Shown one piece after another: positions 8,391-17,133 of a stretch of DNA of 39,995 nucleotides (position 1 is the stretch's first letter; each line of letters starts with the position of its first letter). The position numbers were made by a program, and so were the translations under genes. Below the pieces are notes generated by a model. It was not told where the DNA came from. It saw nothing but the letters and a program-made list of their open reading frames with translations, and made no database searches. Source of the DNA: Phycisphaerae bacterium (GTDB taxonomy: Bacteria > Planctomycetota > Phycisphaerae > Phycisphaerales > SM1A02); NCBI GenBank assembly GCA_018701395.1, contig JABIWU010000022.1:1-39995 (forward strand). The letters run 5' to 3'.

Positions 8391-9953
8391 TTAATCTTTG
8401 TAAACCGGTCGATCGGCCAATTTAAAATTCCAAATGGTTTTAACACCATCAACATCTAACGAACCAACAGAAGAACATCGTTTAATAATTTCTTTTGGGT
8501 TATCCATAGCAATTTGTCCATGCATTTCGAACTTGGACTGAAGAATGTCTTCTAAATTACATTCGTTATTTCTCGCGTGTCCACTCGGATACATCACAAG
8601 GCCACTATCAAAAACTGCACCATCTTTCATGGTGATATGAACCGAAGTAGGAATGCCATCGGGGTATTTTTTGTCGAACTCTTCACCACCATGTTCAAAG
8701 TAAATAGTTTCCATTATTGCGCGGGTGGTTTCGTTGTTAATTGCGCCCTCATCAAAGTCGTAGGGTGTCAGCATTATTCGTTTCCACACCTCATCATTTG
8801 ATTGAGCAAAAAAATCAACGCCATCGCTTTTTACAATCTCTTCCGCCTTTCGCAACATGGTTGAAACGATATACACCATTGAGTGGTCGGCAGATTGTCT
8901 TGTTTTTGGATTCCGCTTTGCTGGGTCTCCAATAATTCCAAAAGCGGGTTCGTAAGCGGTGATTTTAATGACATCTATCTGTGGTGGGTTGGCGGCAATT
9001 TCAGGGTTTTTTTGAATTAGATTTAACAAACCTTGAAGCGCGCCGGCGGACTGGTGTTCATAAAGACCAATTTTGAAATGCATTCCCATCACAGCAAAAT
9101 CACTTCCGCTGTGCGACAAATTTAAATCAAAAGGCGAGTCACCGCCGGTGTTTTCAAAGTATCGAAACACAGATTCTGGGTTTCTAAAAATATCACGTGG
9201 CCCCATAAAGCCCCTCATTGCCCGCTTCATTGAAACAACAGCAACCTCAGTACTAATCGCGGCAGAAGAACCCTTTGAATCAGATAGTTGTTTACCCGCC
9301 CGAATAGCTCGCCAAGGAATAAAGTGCGCAACCGACATCCCAATAGCCGCCTCGATTTGTTCCGCCGTTGCACCACACATTGCACCATACACAGCCGCCG
9401 AAGCAATCGCCCCGTGAACAACATGGTCAATTTTATACGTCTTTAAACTAAACACCTCTGCTAGGCGCCCACGAATTTCATCTAGCAAAACCATACCCCG
9501 CAAAGCCGTTGAACCATCAAGACCCATTACTTGCGCGGCAGCAATTGGTACGGCGTAAAAATCATTGTGTCCAAATTCACCGGCGGTGTGCCCAAGGCCC
9601 GGGTTGTAACCAAAGTTTGTTCCGTTTGAATCCCACTCTCTTACAGCGGCGCAATTTGCAAGTATTGCCTTTTCGGGAAAGACCGAACACGAAGACCCAA
9701 AAACAGTTGCACCGTTTTCTGTTGGGAAATCAAGCGCCTCGTCTCGCAATACCGTTGGGGCGTTTGTTTTAACAGCTATTGCCGATAATCCACACAAGAC
9801 GGCGTCTGTAAAAAACATTGCAGTTTTATCGAGAACCGTTTGGTCTGGCTCTCCAAGACTTCCCGACATAAATCCAACGGCAAACTCCCCAATTCCCAGC
9901 GCTTGGTTTGAGTTTTTTGGAAGGGAAACAGCAGTATCTAAATTGGTAATCAT
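8391..9953 (-). CDS. MmgE/PrpD family protein (2-methylcitrate dehydratase-like)
   Basis: Member of the MmgE/PrpD superfamily, whose best known enzymes dehydrate 2-methylcitrate in propionate breakdown. The 520-residue length matches PrpD better than the shorter aconitate decarboxylase-type members. Recognisable segments are the early WDSNGTNFGYNPGLGHTAGEFG, the mid HGAIASAAVYGA and AHFIPWRAIRAGK, and the late QSADHSMVYIVSTML. The ATG overlaps the fbp stop as ATGA, so the two are translationally coupled. No prpB or prpC is visible. A cobalamin/GTPase protein lies next door and a thiolase nearby, so propionyl-CoA metabolism is plausible, but a different dehydratase or decarboxylase substrate cannot be excluded. 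Confidence 0.85.
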   Translation of the reverse strand: MITNLDTAVSLPKNSNQALGIGEFAVGFMSGSLGEPDQTVLDKTAMFFTDAVLCGLSAIAVKTNAPTVLRDEALDFPTENGATVFGSSCSVFPEKAILANCAAVREWDSNGTNFGYNPGLGHTAGEFGHNDFYAVPIAAAQVMGLDGSTALRGMVLLDEIRGRLAEVFSLKTYKIDHVVHGAIASAAVYGAMCGATAEQIEAAIGMSVAHFIPWRAIRAGKQLSDSKGSSAAISTEVAVVSMKRAMRGFMGPRDIFRNPESVFRYFENTGGDSPFDLNLSHSGSDFAVMGMHFKIGLYEHQSAGALQGLLNLIQKNPEIAANPPQIDVIKITAYEPAFGIIGDPAKRNPKTRQSADHSMVYIVSTMLRKAEEIVKSDGVDFFAQSNDEVWKRIMLTPYDFDEGAINNETTRAIMETIYFEHGGEEFDKKYPDGIPTSVHITMKDGAVFDSGLVMYPSGHARNNECNLEDILQSKFEMHGQIAMDNPKEIIKRCSSVGSLDVDGVKTIWNFKLADRPVYKD

Positions 9954-10936
9954 TTTGTGTGTTCTAGAATCGCATCGACCTGGTCAACTGAACCAAGGAT
10001 GACACCTGTTCGCTGGTGAAGCCCGTTTGGCACAACCTCTAAAATTCGTTCCCCACAACAAACACCCCTTCCCCCGGCTTGTTCAATAATCATTGCCATC
10101 GGATTTGCTTCATACATCAACCGTAACTTCCCATCTGGATTGTCGGTTGTTGGTGGATATAAGAAAACCCCACCCCTCAATAAAACGCGGTGTACATCAG
10201 CGACCATTGAACCAATATATCTGCTTGAATAATCGTTTTTATGTGCCCAAGATAAATAGTTACGAATTTCTTCACTATATTTTTCTGTGTAGGCCTCATT
10301 GGTTGAATATGTTTTATTTCCGGATGGAATTTTTAATTTTTTAGAAACAAGGACAAACGAACCAATTGCTTGATCGAGAACAAACATATCAACACCGTTT
10401 CCAGTGGTTAAAACAAGAACGGTTGATGATCCGTATAACACATAACCCGCAGCAACCTGCTTAACGCCCGGCTGTAGTATTGCTTCTTTGCGTGAGCCCC
10501 CATCTTCAAGACGAAGTACACTGAAAATTGTACCCACGCCAACAGAGACGTCTAAATTTGATGAACCATCAAGGGGGTCAAAGAGAACCGCATATCGACC
10601 GCCCTCTTCCCGACTTCGGAGCAAAACCGGCGTTTCGTTTTCTTCGCTTGCCAAGACACCAACATTGTCTCGGTTACCTAAACAATGCATAATTATTGTG
10701 TTTGCGATTATGTCTAATTTTTGTTGTGATTCCCCTTGAACATTAATACTGCCAACATCACCAATAACATCTTGAATTCTGGCGCATCGAATTTTGTTAC
10801 CAATCGCCTTCGTTGCGAGAGAAATAGCTGAAACAATCCACGTAAACTCACCCGTAGCGCCTGGGTGCTTTTGTTCTTCCGCAAGAATGTGGCTTTGGAG
10901 ACTTTCTAAATTATCTTGTGTCAAACTATTGTCCAT
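9950..10936 (-). CDS. fbp: Class I fructose-1,6-bisphosphatase
   Basis: Gluconeogenic enzyme that removes the 1-phosphate of fructose 1,6-bisphosphate. The 328-residue protein carries the class I motifs: the metal site FDPLDGSSNLDVSVGVGTIF, a phosphate-binding segment RYIGSMVADVHR, and the signature GKLRLMYEANPMA. I chose ATG 10936 over ATG 10942 because the Shine-Dalgarno GGAAAGG (10945-10951) is 8 nt from the former but only 2 nt from the latter. It is followed by the prpD-family gene with an ATGA overlap and is divergent from the thiolase gene across 104 nt. Confidence 0.94.
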   Translation of the reverse strand: MDNSLTQDNLESLQSHILAEEQKHPGATGEFTWIVSAISLATKAIGNKIRCARIQDVIGDVGSINVQGESQQKLDIIANTIIMHCLGNRDNVGVLASEENETPVLLRSREEGGRYAVLFDPLDGSSNLDVSVGVGTIFSVLRLEDGGSRKEAILQPGVKQVAAGYVLYGSSTVLVLTTGNGVDMFVLDQAIGSFVLVSKKLKIPSGNKTYSTNEAYTEKYSEEIRNYLSWAHKNDYSSRYIGSMVADVHRVLLRGGVFLYPPTTDNPDGKLRLMYEANPMAMIIEQAGGRGVCCGERILEVVPNGLHQRTGVILGSVDQVDAILEHTK

Positions 10937-11040
10937 AAGCATTACCTTTCCACCATAGTTTCGGTACGATGTCGCAACAAACTTGTTTAGGTGAAAAGAC
11001 CCATTCTACCCGAAAGTAAGACCCTTAGAGAAATACCCAA

Positions 11041-12228
11041 ATGACAAACAACACCAATCAACCCGTTATAGTTGCAGCCCGCAGAACTCCAGTAGGACGC
11101 TTTTTTGGAGGTCTTTCTCGGGTTCCAGCACCCCAACTCGGTGCATTTGCTATTGAAGCAGTATTAAGTGACTCTGGCATCGACGCCTCAAGCGTTGACG
11201 AGTGCATGATGGGGTGTGTTTTACAGGCGGGCCTTGGTCAAAACCCAGCAAGACAAGCCGCATTAAAAGGCGGTTTGCCCGACACTATTTCTGCCGTGAC
11301 AATTAATAAGGTTTGTGGGAGTGGGCTTCAATCAGTAATGCAAGCGGCGCAATCAATTAAAGCGGGCGACAACAATATTGTTGTTGCGGGCGGTATGGAA
11401 AATATGTCTAGCTCGCCACACCTCGCAAATGTGCGCCCCGGCATTAAATTTGGCGAAGGAACCCTTATTGATCATATGCAACACGATGGCTTAACGTGTC
11501 CATTCGAAGGATGGGGAATGGGGTGCGCTGCAGAATGGACCGCTGGCGAGTATGAAATTTCTAGAGACGAACAAGACGAATTGGCCGCAAACTCACACGC
11601 CCGTGCAGCAAGCGCAACATCTGACGGCTGGTACAAAGAAGAAATAATTCCGCTTGAGGCCAGACAAATTAAACAGCGAGAAGACGTAATAACTGATGAG
11701 GGCGTTCGTGCGGATTCAACAACAGAATCACTAGGAAAACTCCGACCCGCTTTTGCAAAAGAAGGAACAGTTACAGCGGGCAACGCCTCACAAATTTCAG
11801 ACGGCGGCGCCGCCGTCCTTGTTATGTCAAAAGAATCTGCTGAACAGGCGGGCGCGACGGTAATGGCAACGATTGTCGACTACAACACCTTTGGAGTTGA
11901 ACCAAAGAAAATATTTACAGCTCCCGGACTTGGAATAGAACAACTACTCAAACGAAACAATCTAACAGTGCACGACATTGATGTGTTTGAAATTAACGAA
12001 GCGTTCGCTGTACAGGTTTTGCAAAACTTGGCGCATCTTGGAATTAACCAAGACAACGTAAATATTGGTGGTGGCGGGGTGGCAATTGGACACCCAATTG
12101 GGGCTTCGGGAACAAGGGTTTTAGTTTCGTTACTTCACCACCTAAAGCGAACAAATGGTAAGCGTGGAATAATTAGTTTGTGCCTAGGCGGCGGTAACGC
12201 TGTTTCAATGCTCGTTGAACGAGAATAA
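11041..12228 (+). CDS. Acetyl-CoA acetyltransferase / beta-ketothiolase
   Basis: Thiolase of 395 residues that joins two acetyl-CoA or cleaves 3-ketoacyl-CoA. All catalytic elements are visible: the nucleophile C92 in NKVCGSGLQS, INEAFAVQVL, H351 in AIGHPIGASGTR, and C381 in SLCLGGGNA. The length and GHPIGASGTR block match degradative or biosynthetic thiolases (PhaA/AtoB/FadA types), which cannot be separated by eye. The gene stands alone on its strand. It is divergent from fbp, and its stop is 2 nt from the stop of the convergent small basic ORF. Neighbouring acyl-CoA-type genes suggest fatty acid or propionate metabolism. Confidence 0.93.
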   Translation: MTNNTNQPVIVAARRTPVGRFFGGLSRVPAPQLGAFAIEAVLSDSGIDASSVDECMMGCVLQAGLGQNPARQAALKGGLPDTISAVTINKVCGSGLQSVMQAAQSIKAGDNNIVVAGGMENMSSSPHLANVRPGIKFGEGTLIDHMQHDGLTCPFEGWGMGCAAEWTAGEYEISRDEQDELAANSHARAASATSDGWYKEEIIPLEARQIKQREDVITDEGVRADSTTESLGKLRPAFAKEGTVTAGNASQISDGGAAVLVMSKESAEQAGATVMATIVDYNTFGVEPKKIFTAPGLGIEQLLKRNNLTVHDIDVFEINEAFAVQVLQNLAHLGINQDNVNIGGGGVAIGHPIGASGTRVLVSLLHHLKRTNGKRGIISLCLGGGNAVSMLVERE

Positions 12229-12230
12229 AA

Positions 12231-12362
12231 TTAACGAGTGGTATTACTTGGCCGAGTAGCCGGAGTAGTGGTAACGGCAGGCCGGCGAATTTTAACGCTG
12301 GCCCTCGTTGTAATTTTTGGTCGCGTAGTTTGCGACCGCTTTGGTGTGATTGGGCGTTTCAT
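12231..12362 (-). CDS. Small, strongly basic protein of unknown function (43 aa)
   Basis: An unrecognised small gene, read from the sequence. The 43-residue product has 8 Arg, 4 Lys, 11 Thr and 6 Pro and no Asp or Glu, so its net charge is about +12. No fold or hydrophobic segment is visible and it looks disordered. The start is supported by a perfect AAGGAGG about 8-10 nt before the ATG, the best ribosome binding site in the window. The gene lies 17 nt after the cytosine deaminase gene and ends the tolC operon; its stop is 2 nt from the thiolase stop. The composition suggests nucleic-acid or ribosome binding, but that is inference only. It does not match bacterial ribosomal protein bTHX or other tiny ribosomal proteins I know. 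Confidence 0.65.
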   Translation of the reverse strand: MKRPITPKRSQTTRPKITTRASVKIRRPAVTTTPATRPSNTTR

Positions 12363-12370
12363 ATGTACGA

Positions 12371-12378
12371 ACCTCCTT
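12371..12378 (-). promoter_or_regulatory. Consensus ribosome binding site of the small basic ORF
   Basis: On the minus strand this reads AAGGAGGT, a full anti-16S match, 8 nt before the ATG at 12362. It lies in the 17-nt gap after the deaminase stop. Such strong sites are rare in this window, which argues that the small ORF is translated. Confidence 0.8.
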
Positions 12379-12379
12379 A

Positions 12380-12841
12380 CTAATTGCCGATGTCCTCTGC
12401 CCACAAATCGGGCTTCTCGTGACGCATCCTGTTCATTAACGCAATACATCGTGCATCATTTATAACATCAACCTTTACACCATTCGAGCACATTAACGCC
12501 TCAGCACCAAGAAAATTTTTATTTTCTCCGACAATCACTCGTTTTACACCAAATAACAGGGTTGTACCAGCACACATAACACAAGGGCTTAACGTAGAAA
12601 CAAGCGTTAGTTCGTTCCAATCTCTTCTTCTGCCCGCGTTGCGGAAACAAACAACCTCAGCGTGAGCCGTTGGGTCTCCCGACTGTACCCGCTCATTATG
12701 TCCCTTTGATACTATCGTCCCAACACGATCAACCAAGACAGAACCAACCGGAACCCCGCCCTGTGACCACGACAGTTCAGCTTGTTCAATCGCTTCGTCG
12801 AGCCAAATATTCTCTTTCGTTTTACTTCCTTCGCTATTCAC
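12380..12841 (-). CDS. Yeast-type (Fcy1-like) cytosine deaminase
   Basis: Zinc-dependent deaminase of the CDA fold, 153 residues. The zinc site is H60-A-E62 and SPC87-VMC90. Resemblance to fungal cytosine deaminase goes beyond the family signature: GGVPVG near residue 28, KGHNERVQSG, TLSPCVMC, VGENKNF at 104-110 and a C-terminal DLWAEDIGN (145-153). These match Fcy1 segments in the same order and at nearly the same spacing, including the C-terminal Trp and Asp that contact substrate in yeast. It would turn cytosine into uracil, which upp (17168-17818) could salvage to UMP. A guanine or tRNA adenosine deaminase is less likely given the C-terminus. The start is GTG, immediately after the TAA of the lipoprotein gene. 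Confidence 0.82.
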   Translation of the reverse strand: MNSEGSKTKENIWLDEAIEQAELSWSQGGVPVGSVLVDRVGTIVSKGHNERVQSGDPTAHAEVVCFRNAGRRRDWNELTLVSTLSPCVMCAGTTLLFGVKRVIVGENKNFLGAEALMCSNGVKVDVINDARCIALMNRMRHEKPDLWAEDIGN

Positions 12842-13336
12842 TTAAGAAGCGCTCTCATTGCCGCCCGTGGGAAAATTTGGCGATGGCAGTTCGGTAACTG
12901 GAATCATCCAAATCCTTTCTCTTTGAACTGTCCAGGGTTGCGAAAGTGATGACGAAAGGTATATGGTTGCTTGTTCATATTGACCACCAGAAACAGGAAA
13001 AACAATGTCAGCCTCTGCATGGAACGGGCGCTTTCGAAGCTCCGTAACGTGGTAAGCAAGTTGTCCCGAAGTTTCCATTGCAATAGCACCGCCAATTTTC
13101 TCTGAAACAATGGTGTATGTTTCTTTGTTCACGCCTTCGGGCAAATTAAAAACAACGGTGTTCATGCCACCAAAGTGTTCGTGGGCGTATAACAATGTCT
13201 CCGCCAGTATTGTAGGAACGGGCTCATTTGAAGAATTTGAAAACACAAGAGCAACACTGTTTTCTACAGGCGGATATGTTGCAACAGGCGTACACCCAAC
13301 AACAAAGACAATTAAGAGCAAAGCAAATTTATTCAT
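12842..13336 (-). CDS. Hypothetical lipoprotein
   Basis: Not recognised. The 164-residue product begins with a lipoprotein signal peptide ending FVVGC, so C15 would be lipidated and the protein exported. The mature part has two regions resembling soluble alpha/beta segments and ends in a Pro/Gly/Asn-rich tail. The ATG at 13336 is preferred over an in-frame TTG at 13354 because it puts the signal peptide at the N-terminus. It sits between ubiX (18 nt before) and the deaminase (directly after) in the tolC operon. It may be an outer-membrane accessory of the efflux system, but nothing in the sequence proves it. Confidence 0.75.
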   Translation of the reverse strand: MNKFALLLIVFVVGCTPVATYPPVENSVALVFSNSSNEPVPTILAETLLYAHEHFGGMNTVVFNLPEGVNKETYTIVSEKIGGAIAMETSGQLAYHVTELRKRPFHAEADIVFPVSGGQYEQATIYLSSSLSQPWTVQRERIWMIPVTELPSPNFPTGGNESAS

Positions 13337-13354
13337 GTTAAAAGTGTAACACAA

Positions 13355-13945
13355 CTAAACCGTAGAATTCCATCGAACAGGCATGTTGTGCTCAACACCA
13401 AGCAAATCAACTAATTTACCGGCAGTAAAGTCTATTAAGTCATCGATAGATGTTGGTTGCATGTAAAATCCAGGCGACAGCGGAGCAATTATTCCGCCAG
13501 CCTCCGATATTTTTCCCATATTTTGGATGTCAATGAGACTTACTGGCGATTCTCGGTGTGCAAGGATCAACCTTCGTCTTTCTTTTAGTGTTACCGCAGC
13601 GGCCCGCTGTACCAGGGTGTTGGTAATACCGGAACCGATTGCGCCAAGCGTATTGCTTGAACAAGGCAAGACCAGCATTCCATCATGGAGAAAAGAGCCC
13701 GACGCTATAGTTGCACCAAGATCTTTGTCTCCATAAATAATTAAATTGTTGGCGTGTTTTGAAACCCCCAACGCATCTGCATTAATCGAAGTTATGTTCG
13801 ACTCTTCAAACAAAACTCTTTTCCCAAGAGACGACATGGTCAAATGAACCTCAACATTAGCCTCTAACAACAAACGTAAAACTTTAATGAAATATGGCGC
13901 GCCAGAAGCACCCGTTACCCCAATAACAATTTTTTTATGCGTCAC
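13355..13945 (-). CDS. ubiX: UbiX-family flavin prenyltransferase
   Basis: Makes prenylated FMN, the cofactor of UbiD-type decarboxylases, from FMN and dimethylallyl phosphate. The 196-residue protein shows the flavoprotein-family motifs: the N-terminal IGVTGASGAPYF, a central PCSSNTLGAIGSGITNTLVQRA and the C-terminal LAHRESPVS followed by SPGFYMQP. The start overlaps the stop of the membrane fusion protein as ATGA. No ubiD homologue is in the window, so the client decarboxylase is encoded elsewhere. Its place inside an efflux operon is unusual; prenyl-FMN may serve quinone or aromatic acid metabolism. Confidence 0.93.
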   Translation of the reverse strand: MTHKKIVIGVTGASGAPYFIKVLRLLLEANVEVHLTMSSLGKRVLFEESNITSINADALGVSKHANNLIIYGDKDLGATIASGSFLHDGMLVLPCSSNTLGAIGSGITNTLVQRAAAVTLKERRRLILAHRESPVSLIDIQNMGKISEAGGIIAPLSPGFYMQPTSIDDLIDFTAGKLVDLLGVEHNMPVRWNSTV

Positions 13946-15444
13946 CCGTCTTCTCCGAACGAAATTCGCTCGATAACCCGACTTGGCGAAGGTTCACGAA
14001 GTAATACAACGTCTCCTAGTTTTACACCAGAGGAAAGCTCAGCATAAGAATCACTAAATCTTTCAAGGGTAACTTTGCGTTGCGAAAAACCACCCCCATC
14101 TTTAACCCAAATCCACACAACCCCCCCCGTTCGATGAATGGCGTGAATTGGCACAAATAAAACACCCTGAACACTTTCCACATAAATTTCTGCAGAGCAG
14201 CGCATTGATGGTTTTAACCGAACACCTTCGAGACTTAAAAGTTTAATCTCCACTGTGTAATCTCTGCGATTTGGATCTCTCCAACCACCACCCTCAGCAA
14301 GAACGCCAACAGACAACACCTCGCCCTCAAAAACATTATCTGGGTATGCGTCACATGTAACAATTGCCCGCAACCCCTGCGCCACCAAGCCACTGAGCGC
14401 CTCATTTACCTTGACATTTGCAATCATGTTTGAAGTATCTGGAATGGATAAAACGTGTTCATTTCTAAATAGGTTTTTGCCAGCCTTTAGCGGTTCGCCC
14501 TCTTCTCGTCGCCCGCCCATACTGCTGGCGTAAACAACCATCCCAGAAGCCGGCGCCGTAACAACACACAGCTTTAGCTGCTCTTTTCTTTTTGCTAAAC
14601 CTTCAACCTGTGACTCTAGTTGATCTTTTCTCGCCTCAACAGTTGCTTGATGATTGTTTAATTCTGATGTCAAACGAACATTGGCGCGATCAAGTTCATC
14701 AACCGCCTGCTGTAAATCAGAATTCTTCCTTTGCTCATCTTGTTTGTACGTATAGTTTTCGTAGACCACGACCTCTAGATTCGCTTTTTTAAGTGTCGCT
14801 TCTGCATTTAGCAACGCAATTTCATCCCTGTCTAATTCATCTTTACTTAAAAATTTCTGTTCATATAACCGCTCAGAAGACTCGTGTTTTTTGAACAGAC
14901 GTTGATAATCCTTTTCGGCGGTTTGAACCGCAAGTTTTAATTGTTGTTTTTTTGCAACAACCTCACCCTCGCTCCAAGCCTGTAACGCAAGCGTGGCAAG
15001 ATCAACATCCAGTTTCTTTGTTGACAACTCAGAATCTTTTCTCTTCTCGGCAATAACAAACGCAGACTCTGAATTGTCGAGCGCATTTTGTGCAGCGGTG
15101 ACATTTAATTCTGCTGCTCGAATTTCATTAATAATAGATTCATCGTTTAATCGAATTAATACATCGCCCTCACTGACAAACGACCCCTCATCAACCAACT
15201 CAATAATGGTCGCGTTTGATTCAAGCTTGTTAAAAATCTCGATTTGATTTTCTGAAACCAGTTCACCTGACGTTGGTACGGTAATTTCAAAATCGCCTTC
15301 AACAATTTCATATAACTCTCCTGCGAGTGATTTGGATTCAGTGTTATTGACACCACCAGACAACGCATACCACGACCCAAAAACCACCATACCGCCAATA
15401 ACGACAATAGCTCCAATAGTTGAAATCCCTCTTCGCATAATCAT
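13942..15444 (-). CDS. HlyD/MacA-type membrane fusion protein
   Basis: Periplasmic adaptor that links an inner-membrane pump to an outer-membrane channel. The 500-residue protein has an N-terminal membrane anchor (about 8-28). A split lipoyl domain follows (about 70-115 and after 290), with a long coiled-coil hairpin rich in Gln, Glu, Lys and Leu between its halves (about 110-285). A beta-barrel and membrane-proximal domain ends the protein. The ATG overlaps the tolC-like stop as ATGA. Notably, no ABC, RND or MFS pump gene follows; the next gene is ubiX. The pump partner must be encoded elsewhere, or the pair works with a shared transporter. Confidence 0.88.
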   Translation of the reverse strand: MIMRRGISTIGAIVVIGGMVVFGSWYALSGGVNNTESKSLAGELYEIVEGDFEITVPTSGELVSENQIEIFNKLESNATIIELVDEGSFVSEGDVLIRLNDESIINEIRAAELNVTAAQNALDNSESAFVIAEKRKDSELSTKKLDVDLATLALQAWSEGEVVAKKQQLKLAVQTAEKDYQRLFKKHESSERLYEQKFLSKDELDRDEIALLNAEATLKKANLEVVVYENYTYKQDEQRKNSDLQQAVDELDRANVRLTSELNNHQATVEARKDQLESQVEGLAKRKEQLKLCVVTAPASGMVVYASSMGGRREEGEPLKAGKNLFRNEHVLSIPDTSNMIANVKVNEALSGLVAQGLRAIVTCDAYPDNVFEGEVLSVGVLAEGGGWRDPNRRDYTVEIKLLSLEGVRLKPSMRCSAEIYVESVQGVLFVPIHAIHRTGGVVWIWVKDGGGFSQRKVTLERFSDSYAELSSGVKLGDVVLLREPSPSRVIERISFGEDG

Positions 15445-17123
15445 AAATTGTATGTACTCTCACTAGTTAAGGTTGGTAACAACAGGTTCCCGTCGCTGTT
15501 TATCCGCAACCTACCCGCCTGTAGCAAATAGTCAAGGATAGAGAGCTCAAGGTCTCTTTTTGCACTATCCCTTGCGTCTTGTGCGCTTTGTAAATCAGAA
15601 ATAGCTCTTGTTTGGTCAAGCACCGAAACCCTGTCTGGGTCAGCATTAATTGAATCAAGACCAAGTTGGGCAATTTTTACATTTCGTTCTTGCAGTTCAA
15701 AAGTAAATTGATACACCTCGATATTACGAAGCGCAGACCGAACAGAAACGGCAACGCTGTCGCGCGATTCTCTGTATGTTCGTCTTGCCCGCTCAAGAGC
15801 AATTTGTTCTTGCCGAACAGATATTCTTTCACTTTCTCTATCCAGCGGCAAACTCAAACTTAACCCAGCAAGGTAATCGACGTCTTCCCCGTTAAATTTT
15901 GCCAGCGAATTTTCTTCACTATCTGTCGTTGCTCTAGCGGTAACCCGCAATTCTGGAAGAAGTGCGTTGAATGAATTTTCAACCGAGCGCCGCGTATCAA
16001 CGACACGGTCCTTTTCGTTTTGAAGGTCTAGCCGGAGTACCAGGGCTCCTTGAACAACCTCAGAGACAACCACCTCAGGAGGAACTACACCAAGAGCCGT
16101 GGGTTGAACCTGAATTACACTGTTTACAGGCCAACCGATTCTAATTTTAAATCGATCAAGAGCGAGTCGATACCTTTCCCACGATTGGCTTAATCTGGCA
16201 ACCGCAGCAAGTGCCTGATTTTCAGCATCCGCAGAATCATAGAGCCGCGTACGACCCGACTCATACAAAGCCGCCTGTCTTTCTGCAAGTTGCCGAAGCG
16301 CATCAACGCCCCGCTGTGCGTTTTGTAGCGACTGTTTTTGAACGACAAGCGAAAGATAGTCACCAACAATAGATCTGTAAAACGTTCGGCGGAACCGCTC
16401 GTAACTTCTTGCGGCGTATACCAAATCTCTTTTAGCCTGAATCAACGACTCTCTTGCAACAGCGCCCGATCCTCGAAGTAGTGGAATGTCGAGTAGAAGG
16501 TGGACCGACGACGAAGAAGAGTTGTCAACTGTTATCGAGTGTATATCCCTTGCAATGTTTGTTAGTGCACCTGCGGACAAACTTCCGCCGTTTTCTAGTT
16601 TTTGTGTAATGCTAAAATCATTTACAACAGCCAACGAAGTGTCATACAAACCATTGGTTGAAGTCGCTGTTATGTTTGAACTAATTGTGTTGAAAAATCT
16701 TGGACCCCAAACATGCAACTCCTTTAAAAGACCAAGGGTTGATGAAAGATAATCGTATTGTGCGAATTGCATTTCTCTTGCATTTGTATCAGCCCACACA
16801 AGCGAATCCTCCAAAGAAATCACCTCGCTTGCTGCCGCCAAATCCTCTGCTGCCCGATCTAGCGATTTTGAAATTTCATCTTCGTCTAATGGGGTTGCTG
16901 GTGTAAAGCCAAGTTCTTCAGCAGAGGGGTTTAATGTCGTCGGATTGGAGTTGGTTAAAACCGAACCCGACCCATTGCTTGAAAAAATAGTTGGCGAAGG
17001 GTGATTTGCGCCCATGCTCCCACTTGCAGCAGACATAACAGCATCAACCCGCTTATCAATATCTTGAAAACCGCGGCTACAACCACCAACAAGAAAAATT
17101 AGCAATAGGCACAAACGCTTCAT
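15441..17123 (-). CDS. TolC-like outer membrane efflux lipoprotein
   Basis: Outer-membrane factor that forms the exit duct of tripartite efflux or type I secretion systems. The 560-residue product has a lipoprotein signal peptide (LVGGC, C15). A low-complexity Ser/Asn/Pro linker (to about 75) precedes two OEP repeats made of long alpha helices (about 120-330 and 340-550). It is the first gene of a six-gene minus-strand run with 4-nt overlaps to the next two genes. A good promoter lies just upstream (17134-17162), with its -10 box only 10 nt from the ATG. The family is clear from the helical repeats; the exported substrate is unknown. Confidence 0.87.
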   Translation of the reverse strand: MKRLCLLLIFLVGGCSRGFQDIDKRVDAVMSAASGSMGANHPSPTIFSSNGSGSVLTNSNPTTLNPSAEELGFTPATPLDEDEISKSLDRAAEDLAAASEVISLEDSLVWADTNAREMQFAQYDYLSSTLGLLKELHVWGPRFFNTISSNITATSTNGLYDTSLAVVNDFSITQKLENGGSLSAGALTNIARDIHSITVDNSSSSSVHLLLDIPLLRGSGAVARESLIQAKRDLVYAARSYERFRRTFYRSIVGDYLSLVVQKQSLQNAQRGVDALRQLAERQAALYESGRTRLYDSADAENQALAAVARLSQSWERYRLALDRFKIRIGWPVNSVIQVQPTALGVVPPEVVVSEVVQGALVLRLDLQNEKDRVVDTRRSVENSFNALLPELRVTARATTDSEENSLAKFNGEDVDYLAGLSLSLPLDRESERISVRQEQIALERARRTYRESRDSVAVSVRSALRNIEVYQFTFELQERNVKIAQLGLDSINADPDRVSVLDQTRAISDLQSAQDARDSAKRDLELSILDYLLQAGRLRINSDGNLLLPTLTSESTYNL

Positions 17124-17133
17124 CGTATTGTAG

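Noticed and set aside
12238-12465. Plus-strand 75-codon ORF opposite the small basic gene and the deaminase end
   Set aside because: Starts with GTG without a ribosome binding site and is fully antisense to the better supported small ORF, its Shine-Dalgarno sequence and the deaminase C-terminus.
17124-17132. TACAAT directly before the tolC ATG as its -10 box
   Set aside because: It ends 3 nt from the ATG, so transcription would start inside the coding region; the upstream TAGAAT with a 17-nt-spaced -35 is better.
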